Assembly (NCBI GenBank): GCA_013811765.1
Contig: JACCUO010000271.1
Span: 1 to 7,299 of the forward strand
DNA from: Thermoleophilaceae bacterium
GTDB lineage: Bacteria; Actinomycetota; Thermoleophilia; Solirubrobacterales; Thermoleophilaceae
Direction of reading: 5' to 3'
Length of the DNA stretch: 7,299 bases
The number at the start of each line of letters is the position of its first letter. Position 1 is the first letter of the stretch. The translations under genes were made by a program, and so were the position numbers. Below are positions 1-4,261 of the stretch, piece by piece. The notes below the pieces were generated by a model, which worked only from the letters and a program-made list of their open reading frames with translations, did no database searches and had not been told where the DNA came from.

Positions 1-755
1 GCTCTGCGTTCAGGCCAGAGTGCGCGGTGCTGCTCAATGTGGAGGAGGATCACCTGGACCGTCATGGGGATGTTGCCGCCTACCGCGAGGCCAAGCTGCG
101 GATCTTCGCGAACCAGGGACCCGGGGACCACGCATTGGACCCCACGGCGACCGCCGCGGAGACGTCGGTGACGGGAGGGGTGCTCTCCGTACGCGGTGAG
201 CCGTTGCTCGCACTCGACGAGATCCGCCTGCGCGGCGCCCACATTCTCGAGAACGCCCGCGCGGCTGCCCTGGCGGCCCGCGCGACTGGCGTGCCGGCGG
301 AGGCGGTCGCCCTCGCCCTGCGCAAATTCGCCGGCGTGGCTCACCGGCTCGAGGAGGTGGCCACCGTGGACGGGGTGCTCTACGTGAACGACTCGAAGGC
401 CACCAACGTGGCCTCGGCCGTGAAGGGCATCGAGGCCTTCGAGGGCGGTGTCCACGCGATCCTCGGAGGCAGCCTCAAGGGCGGTGGCTTCGCCGGGCTG
501 CGCGATGCCGTTGAGGCCCGCTGCAGAGCCTGCCACCTGATCGGGGAGGCTCAGGAGAGGCTGGCGGCGGACCTCGCCGGTGCTGCCCCGCTGCTCCGGG
601 CAGGCGGGCTCGAGGAGGCGGTGGCACGGGCCTCGGAGGCCGCGCTGCCAGGCGAGGTGGTGCTGCTCTCGCCGGCGTGTGCCTCCTACGACGCGTTCCG
701 CGACTACGAGGAGCGGGGGGAGCATTTCCGCGCCCTCGTCCGGGGCCTGGAATGA
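1..755 (+). CDS. murD: UDP-N-acetylmuramoyl-L-alanine--D-glutamate ligase, 3' part
   Basis: Cytoplasmic ATP-dependent Mur ligase that adds D-glutamate to UDP-MurNAc-L-Ala, the second peptide-stem step of peptidoglycan synthesis. The reading frame is open at the window's left edge (first full codon at base 3), and 250 residues plus a TGA stop are visible. Family members are usually about 430-460 residues, so the N-terminal domain and the ATP P-loop lie upstream. Visible landmarks, in order: LNVEEDHLDRHG (the family's N-x-x-x-DHLDRH) at the very start, AKLRIFANQ, FAGVAHRLE (F-x-G-x-x-HR-x-E) opening the C-terminal domain, VNDSKATN (DSKATN), and LLSPACASYDAFRDYEERG near the end. These are diagnostic for MurD rather than MurC/E/F. 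The usual H-N-x-x-N motif reads HILEN, losing the first Asn. ftsW follows 30 bp later on the same strand, the standard dcw order. The internal GTG at base 27 is not the true start, because homologous sequence continues upstream of it. Confidence 0.96.
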   Translation, partial: SAFRPECAVLLNVEEDHLDRHGDVAAYREAKLRIFANQGPGDHALDPTATAAETSVTGGVLSVRGEPLLALDEIRLRGAHILENARAAALAARATGVPAEAVALALRKFAGVAHRLEEVATVDGVLYVNDSKATNVASAVKGIEAFEGGVHAILGGSLKGGGFAGLRDAVEARCRACHLIGEAQERLAADLAGAAPLLRAGGLEEAVARASEAALPGEVVLLSPACASYDAFRDYEERGEHFRALVRGLE

Positions 756-771
756 GTCCGGGCGCGCGCGT

Positions 772-784
772 CGAAGGAGCTTCG
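772..784 (+). promoter_or_regulatory. ftsW ribosome binding site within a small stem-loop
   Basis: AAGGAG at 774-779 lies 6 nt before the ftsW ATG at 786 and fixes that start. The same bases sit in a short inverted repeat, CGAAG (772-776) / CTTCG (780-784), with a GAG loop. Half of the Shine-Dalgarno is therefore in a 5-bp stem and half in the loop. The ribosome site is clear. Any regulatory effect of so short a stem is speculative. Confidence 0.7.
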
Positions 785-785
785 G

Positions 786-2033
786 ATGTCCTCAATCCGT
801 ATGCGCAGCAAGCGACCGATCGAGTTCTCGATCCTCTACACAGCCACCCTGTGCATGCTCGCCCTGGGGGCGGTGATGGTGTACTCCGCGAGCTCGGCCG
901 AGTCGCTGCTGAACGGCTCGCAGGATCCGTCGTTCTATCTGAAGCGATACGTGCTGTTCGGGCTTGCGGGACTGGTGGTCCTGCACCTCGTCTCGCGCTT
1001 TGGCCTCCAGTTCGTGGAGCGGCTCACCCCGATGCTGCTGATGGGGGCCTTCGCGCTGACCGTCGCGGTGATGGTGCCGGGGCTGGGGGTAACCGTGAAC
1101 GGCGCCACGCGCTGGCTTGGCGCCGGGCCGCTGCAGTTCCAGCCATCCGAGCTGCTCAAGCTCGCCCTGATGCTCTACGCGGTTCGGCTGCTGGCGGCTC
1201 GCCCGGAGTCCGTCGTGCGGATCGGCGACCTCGCCCGCCCGCTGCTCATGGTGGTGGGGGCGGCCTGCGCGCTGCTGATGAAGCAGCCCGACATGGGCAC
1301 CGCCCTGGTGATCTGCTTCGCGCTCGTCGCGCTGCTCACAGCCGCAGGCACCCCGATCCGGAACCTCGGGCTGATGGGCGGTGGGCTGGCGGGCCTGGCC
1401 CTGGTATTGACGCTGATCGAGCCCTACCGGATGGCGCGCCTCACCGCCTTCCTCGACCCGTTCTCAGACCCCGAGAACACGGGGTTTCAGGCCGTGCAGG
1501 CCCTTACTGCGGTGGGGTCGGGCGGCCTGGTGGGAGTCGGCCTGGGCGAGTCCGTCCAGAAGATCTTCTACCTGCCCGAGGCTCACACCGACATGATCCT
1601 CGCGATCATCGGAGAGGAGCTCGGGCTGCTGGGCATCCTCGCGGTGGCGCTGCTGTACTGCATGATCGGCTACGCGGGCCTGCGCGCGGCCAAGTCCGCC
1701 GGCGACCGCTACACCAAGCTGCTGGCGGTTGGCATCACCTCGCTCATCGTCTGCCAGGCCACGCTCAACTTCTTTGCCGTCCTCGGAATGGCGCCGTTGA
1801 CCGGCGTGCCGCTGCCGTTCATCTCCTACGGGGCCACCAACTTGATCGTGCTGCTCGGAGGGATGGGACTGTTGCTCGGTATCGCCGGCGGTGGCCGTGC
1901 GCCGGCGCGTGGGGCCAAGCCGCGACTGCGGGGGATCGACGGAGGTCGAAGTGACCACCGTGGTGATAGCGGCGGGCGGGACCGCAGGGCACGTGGTGCC
2001 GGCCCTGGCCGTAGCGGACGCGCTGCGGGATAG
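786..2033 (+). CDS. ftsW: Septal peptidoglycan glycosyltransferase FtsW (SEDS family)
   Basis: Integral membrane SEDS protein that polymerises lipid II into glycan strands at the septum with its class B PBP partner (FtsI). It has 415 residues, starting at an ATG with a good Shine-Dalgarno 6 nt upstream. Hydrophobic segments run from about residue 15 to 366, consistent with the family's ten-helix fold. Family signatures are MVYSASS (31-37), KQPDMGTALV (166-175), GSGGLVGVGLGES (244-256), YLPEAHTD (262-269, containing the essential SEDS aspartate, here D269), GEELGLLG (276-283) and PLPFISYG (342-349). The neighbouring murD and murG favour FtsW over RodA. Two oddities stand out. The usual SYGGSS/SYGGTS reads SYGATN. 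The Arg/Gly-rich cytoplasmic tail (about 367-415) runs 83 bp into murG, and its last 27 or so codons are the out-of-frame reading of the conserved MurG N-terminus, so that part is probably unconstrained. Confidence 0.96.
   Translation: MSSIRMRSKRPIEFSILYTATLCMLALGAVMVYSASSAESLLNGSQDPSFYLKRYVLFGLAGLVVLHLVSRFGLQFVERLTPMLLMGAFALTVAVMVPGLGVTVNGATRWLGAGPLQFQPSELLKLALMLYAVRLLAARPESVVRIGDLARPLLMVVGAACALLMKQPDMGTALVICFALVALLTAAGTPIRNLGLMGGGLAGLALVLTLIEPYRMARLTAFLDPFSDPENTGFQAVQALTAVGSGGLVGVGLGESVQKIFYLPEAHTDMILAIIGEELGLLGILAVALLYCMIGYAGLRAAKSAGDRYTKLLAVGITSLIVCQATLNFFAVLGMAPLTGVPLPFISYGATNLIVLLGGMGLLLGIAGGGRAPARGAKPRLRGIDGGRSDHRGDSGGRDRRARGAGPGRSGRAAG
1941..1946 (+). promoter_or_regulatory. murG ribosome binding site
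   Basis: GGAGGT lies inside the ftsW coding sequence, 4 nt before the GTG at 1951. It supports that GTG as the murG start over the in-frame GTG at 1891, which lies within conserved ftsW coding sequence and would add 20 residues with no family resemblance. The spacing is slightly short. Confidence 0.65.
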
Positions 2034-3021
2034 CGGGGCCAACGTCGAGTTCGTCGGCGGCGAGCGAGCCGAGGCTGAGCTCGTGCCCGCCGCGGGCTAC
2101 CCGTTCCATCGGCTCTCGGTCACGGGCATCGACCGCCGCAACCCACTACGCGCTGCCCGCGCCGCCGTCCTTGCGCTGCGGGCCACCGCAGGAGCCCGGC
2201 GCATTCTGAGTCGATCCGGCGCGGCGGTGGTCCTGGGCGGCGGCGGTTACGTGGCGGGCCCGGTCGGCCTGGCCGCGCGCTCACTGGGCCTTCCCCTCGC
2301 GGTCACGGAGGCGGACAGCCACCTCGGCGTGGCCAACAGGTTGCTCGCGCCGCTTGCCGCGCGGGTGTTCCTGGCCTTTCCGCTCGAGGGTCGCACCGGT
2401 GAGCGGTACGTCCTGACGGGTCGACCGGTACCCGCGGGGACAGGGACGGCGGACCGCACTGCCGCCCGTGAGCGGTTTGGAATCGGGGCCGACGAGCGGT
2501 GCCTGCTGGTCTTCGGCGGCTCGCTCGGGGCCAGGCGCCTCAACGACGCCTCGCTGGAGGCTTTCGGCCGCGCCGCGCCGTGCGCCGTCCTGCACGCCTG
2601 CGGGCGGCGCGACCATCCCGGCCTCGCGAGCCGCCTTGCGGAGATGGGGAACCTGCCGCACTACCACCTGCACGCCTACGTGGAGCCATTCGCCGACGCC
2701 CTGGCGGCCGCCGATCTCGTGGCCGGGCGGGCGGGCGGCTCGGTGCTGGAGGTGGCCGCAGCCGGGCTCCCGTCGATTCTCGTTCCCTACCCCCATGCCA
2801 CCGCGGGCCATCAGACAGCGAATGCGCGTTACATGGCCGAGGCCGGCGCCGCGGTGGTGGTGCCGGACGAAGAGCTCGACGGGCCGCGGCTGGCGGGCGA
2901 GCTCGCCGAGCTCCTGGGCGACCCACAGCGCATGGCCACTATGGCGGCGGGCGCGCGGGCCGTGGCCAGGCCGGACGCCGCGCAGAGGATCGCCCGGGAG
3001 GTCCTGGCGCTGGCGCGCTAG
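1951..3021 (+). CDS. murG: UDP-GlcNAc:lipid I N-acetylglucosaminyltransferase MurG
   Basis: Membrane-associated GT-B glycosyltransferase (family GT28) that transfers GlcNAc from UDP-GlcNAc to lipid I, giving lipid II on the cytoplasmic face. It has 356 residues from a GTG start and is of normal length. The N-terminal domain has the first G-loop GGTAGHVVPALA (9-20), in the GGTAGH form common in actinobacteria, and the second glycine loop GGGGYVAGP (96-104). The C-terminal UDP-GlcNAc domain has FGGSLGARRLN (188-198), then GRAGGSVLEVAAAG (259-272, with the ribose-binding Glu at 267), VPYPHATAGHQTANA (278-292) and an Ala/Arg-rich C-terminus. The start overlaps ftsW by 83 bp, suggesting translational coupling. 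An unusual feature is TEADSHLGVANR (119-130), where most MurG proteins have HEQN...G..N. The TAG stop at 3019-3021 interlocks with the stop of the converging minus-strand gene. Confidence 0.96.
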   Translation: MTTVVIAAGGTAGHVVPALAVADALRDSGANVEFVGGERAEAELVPAAGYPFHRLSVTGIDRRNPLRAARAAVLALRATAGARRILSRSGAAVVLGGGGYVAGPVGLAARSLGLPLAVTEADSHLGVANRLLAPLAARVFLAFPLEGRTGERYVLTGRPVPAGTGTADRTAARERFGIGADERCLLVFGGSLGARRLNDASLEAFGRAAPCAVLHACGRRDHPGLASRLAEMGNLPHYHLHAYVEPFADALAAADLVAGRAGGSVLEVAAAGLPSILVPYPHATAGHQTANARYMAEAGAAVVVPDEELDGPRLAGELAELLGDPQRMATMAAGARAVARPDAAQRIAREVLALAR

Positions 3022-3025
3022 CGCC
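3006..3025. terminator. Inverted repeat across the two convergent stop codons
   Basis: GGCGCT (3006-3011) pairs with AGCGCC (3020-3025) around an 8-nt loop. An alternative register pairs GGCGC (3012-3016) with GCGCC (3021-3025) around GCTA. Both registers span the shared CTAG of the murG and minus-strand stop codons, so a hairpin could form in either transcript. No U-tract follows on either strand, so this is at best a weak, non-canonical bidirectional terminator. GC-rich coding sequence yields such short repeats by chance fairly often. Confidence 0.3.
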
Positions 3026-4148
3026 TTGGGCAGCGGCGGGGCTTGCTGGACCCGGGCATCAGGCAGGCGTCCCGGCGCGCCGGGACGCTTCGCGACCGCG
3101 TAGTCAGGCGCGTGAACTTCCCGATCGCCCCGCGTCTGGTGATGCGAATCTCGATCACCGTTCCGGGACCGTAGATCCGCTGGAAGCGCTTGAGCCGCAG
3201 CGACCCTCGGCGGCCGAGGCGCCCGCGGAAGCTTCCCCTGGGACAGCCCCGGCCCCTGCAGCGCACGCTCACGGCGGCGCTCCTGGGGCCTCTGCGAATC
3301 TCGAGGCCCGAGATGAAGGTGAGCCCGCGCGCGAGGCGACCGGCGACGATCACCCGCGGAAACGGCCGCATCTTCCGAAGCCCGCCGGTCGGAGAATTGG
3401 TGCCGGGCCCCGTTCCCGTTCCCGCGCCGCCGGGGCTGCCTCCGCCCGATCCGGGCGGGTTGGCGATCGGGCCGACCGGGGGGGATGCCACGACCCTCGT
3501 TCCCAGGCCTTCGGCAGTTACGAGTACCCGGGCGAACTGACCGAGGTCGCTTGGTCCGGTCGTGTAGGAGGCGCCAGTGGCGCCGGAGATGCTCTGGCAC
3601 CCGGAGCCGTCCACCGCCGCGCAGCGCTGCCACTGGCGCCGGTAGGTCACGTTGGCGGGGCTCGGGTCATTCCAGGTGCCGAGCGTGGAGCTGAGCGTGG
3701 ACCCGATCTGGGTCGCGCCCGACACCGCCGGCGCGGCCGAGTTCGTGGGCGGGGCTGCCACGATCCTCGCGGTGAGCGCGGAGGCAGCGGAGTCGGGACC
3801 GAGCAGGGAGTTCGTGGTGACCACCGATCGGATGCGCCTGCCGAGGTCGGCGGTGGTGAGCAGGTAGGAGGACGCGGTCTGTCCGGGAACGGGCGGATCA
3901 CACAGTTCTTCGGAGTCGCAGCGCTGCCAGGCATACCTGTAGGTCCCGTCGGTGCCCAGCCACGTCCCGTTGGTGGTGGAGAGGGTGCGACCGTTCCTGG
4001 CCGTCTCCGGTGGCGACGTGTTGAGGTCATCCGCCATCGCCGGCGCGGCGAGCCCGAGCACGGCCAGGCAGATCAGCGCACAGGTGAGCGCGATCCGTGT
4101 ACCTCGCGCCTTGGCGGCGCGGCTTGTGTGTTCCCTTGTCAGTGGCAT
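3018..4148 (-). CDS. Secreted protein with two Ig-like W-x-R-C repeats and a basic Cys-containing C-terminal domain
   Basis: Predicted exported protein of 376 residues, function unknown. The ATG at 4148 has GGAGG 8 nt upstream. Residues 1-39 form a signal peptide: a basic n-region, a hydrophobic core at about 19-35 and an AMA|DD cleavage site. Two homologous beta-rich modules follow at about 44-132 and 135-229, 99 residues apart. Each has GTW, then WQRC, a second Cys (C77/C83 and C176/C184), a Ser-Tyr pair, then DLG and a VVT/LVT strand. This Ig/fibronectin-like pattern recurs in surface proteins of Thermoleophilia and relatives (recalled, not searched). A Gly/Ser/Thr/Pro linker (about 231-257) leads to an Arg-rich C-terminal domain with CRGRGCP (C297, C302) and a terminal CLMPGSSKPRRC (C362, C373), suggesting disulfides. 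There is no LPxTG motif or C-terminal membrane anchor, so release or non-covalent wall binding is likely. It lies opposite to all its neighbours, between murG and murC. A wall-related role is only an inference from position. Confidence 0.85.
   Translation of the reverse strand: MPLTREHTSRAAKARGTRIALTCALICLAVLGLAAPAMADDLNTSPPETARNGRTLSTTNGTWLGTDGTYRYAWQRCDSEELCDPPVPGQTASSYLLTTADLGRRIRSVVTTNSLLGPDSAASALTARIVAAPPTNSAAPAVSGATQIGSTLSSTLGTWNDPSPANVTYRRQWQRCAAVDGSGCQSISGATGASYTTGPSDLGQFARVLVTAEGLGTRVVASPPVGPIANPPGSGGGSPGGAGTGTGPGTNSPTGGLRKMRPFPRVIVAGRLARGLTFISGLEIRRGPRSAAVSVRCRGRGCPRGSFRGRLGRRGSLRLKRFQRIYGPGTVIEIRITRRGAIGKFTRLTTRSRSVPARRDACLMPGSSKPRRCPRR
3067..3088. terminator. Perfect 22-bp palindrome 45 bp after the murG stop, candidate terminator
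   Basis: The left arm GCGTCCCGGCG (3067-3077) is followed at once by its exact reverse complement CGCCGGGACGC (3078-3088). In RNA this gives a 9-bp GC-rich stem with a CGCG loop, placed where a murG terminator would be expected. It is followed by only two T's on the plus strand. Intrinsic terminators with little or no U-tract have been proposed in actinobacteria. The same bases encode residues 354-361 (SVPARRDA) of the minus-strand protein, so the palindrome could also fold in that mRNA just before its end. Structure is certain, function is inferred. Confidence 0.5.
3378..3458 (-). repeat. Low-complexity Gly/Ser/Thr/Pro linker coding region
   Basis: Codes for residues 231-257 of the minus-strand secreted protein. 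It is dominated by Gly with Ser, Thr and Pro, including a GTGTGPGT run, and contains no hydrophobic core. It reads as a flexible spacer between the Ig-like modules and the basic C-terminal domain. Confidence 0.7.
3462..3746 (-). repeat. Ig-like module 2 of the secreted protein
   Basis: Codes for about residues 135-229. It aligns with module 1 through GTW (157-159), WQRC (173-176), C184, SY (194-195), DLG (201-203) and LVT (209-211). The 12-base stretch gcagcgctgcca (plus strand, 3621-3632), part of the WQRC codons, recurs identically at 3918-3929, exactly 297 bp away. That fits an internal duplication of 99 codons. Confidence 0.75.
3753..4019 (-). repeat. Ig-like module 1 of the secreted protein
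   Basis: Codes for about residues 44-132, directly after the signal peptide. It shares with module 2 the order GTW (61-63), WQRC (74-77), second Cys (C83), SY (94-95), DLG (101-103) and VVT (109-111). The cysteine spacing is CX5C here and CX7C in module 2, so the modules have diverged in that loop. Confidence 0.75.
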
Positions 4149-4156
4149 GAGCCGTG

Positions 4157-4161
4157 CCTCC
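4157..4161 (-). promoter_or_regulatory. Ribosome binding site of the secreted-protein gene
   Basis: The plus strand reads CCTCC, i.e. GGAGG on the minus strand, 8 nt upstream of the ATG at 4148-4146. Ideal spacing supports this start, and the signal peptide begins directly after it. Confidence 0.7.
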
Positions 4162-4181
4162 GTGCTGCCTAGGGTGATCCC

Positions 4182-4194
4182 CGGGCGAGGCCCG
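4182..4194 (-). other. Small inverted repeat in the secreted-protein gene leader
   Basis: CGGGC (4182-4186) and GCCCG (4190-4194) flank a 3-nt loop. If the promoter proposed at 4202-4230 is right, transcription would start near 4195 and this stem-loop would be the first structure in the mRNA, as in 5'-end stabilising hairpins. It is short, so chance occurrence is possible. Confidence 0.3.
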
Positions 4195-4201
4195 ACAGGA
4201 G

Positions 4202-4230
4202 AGGGTAGCCATCGCCCCGCACACCCACAA
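4202..4230 (-). promoter_or_regulatory. Candidate sigma-70-type promoter for the secreted-protein gene
   Basis: On the minus strand, TTGTGG (plus 4225-4230) is followed after exactly 17 nt by TACCCT (plus 4202-4207). The first keeps the TTG of the -35 consensus, and the second fits the TANNNT form of actinobacterial -10 elements. The predicted start, near 4195, gives a leader of about 45 nt containing the GGAGG ribosome site. Spacing and position are good, sequence match is moderate. Confidence 0.45.
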
Positions 4231-4253
4231 GGAGGATCGGGCGCGACTATGGT
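4229..4253 (+). promoter_or_regulatory. murC start-region signals: distant Shine-Dalgarno and possible -10 element
   Basis: AAGGAGGA (4229-4236) is an excellent Shine-Dalgarno but sits 25 nt before the murC ATG at 4262. The ATG it better suits (4249) is out of frame with murC. TATGGT (4248-4253) fits the actinobacterial -10 pattern TANNNT and would place transcription start at or beside the A of the murC ATG, giving a leaderless mRNA. No good -35 is visible 16-19 nt upstream. A weak GGTGG at 4251-4255 is the only ribosome site at normal distance. Which signal is used cannot be decided from sequence alone. Confidence 0.35.
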
Positions 4254-4261
4254 GGCGCGCG

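Noticed and set aside
677..1954. 425-codon plus-strand frame overlapping ftsW
   Set aside because: It runs inside ftsW in another frame, is soluble and Arg/Gly/Ala-rich, and the ftsW frame carries all SEDS motifs.
1971..1995. G-rich runs at the start of murG as a possible G-quadruplex
   Set aside because: There are not four runs of three or more G's at suitable spacing. The runs are explained by glycine codons of the GGTAGH loop.
2281..3633. 450-codon minus-strand open frame antisense to murG
   Set aside because: Low-information, Arg-rich translation and no ribosome site or domain pattern. Long antisense frames are expected in GC-rich genes with G/C third positions.
2499..4172. 557-codon plus-strand open frame spanning the end of murG and the secreted-protein gene
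   Set aside because: Its translation is Arg/Gly/Ala-rich with no recognisable motif. It is the shadow of murG and of the antisense of the minus-strand gene, which is far better supported by its signal peptide, repeats and ribosome site.
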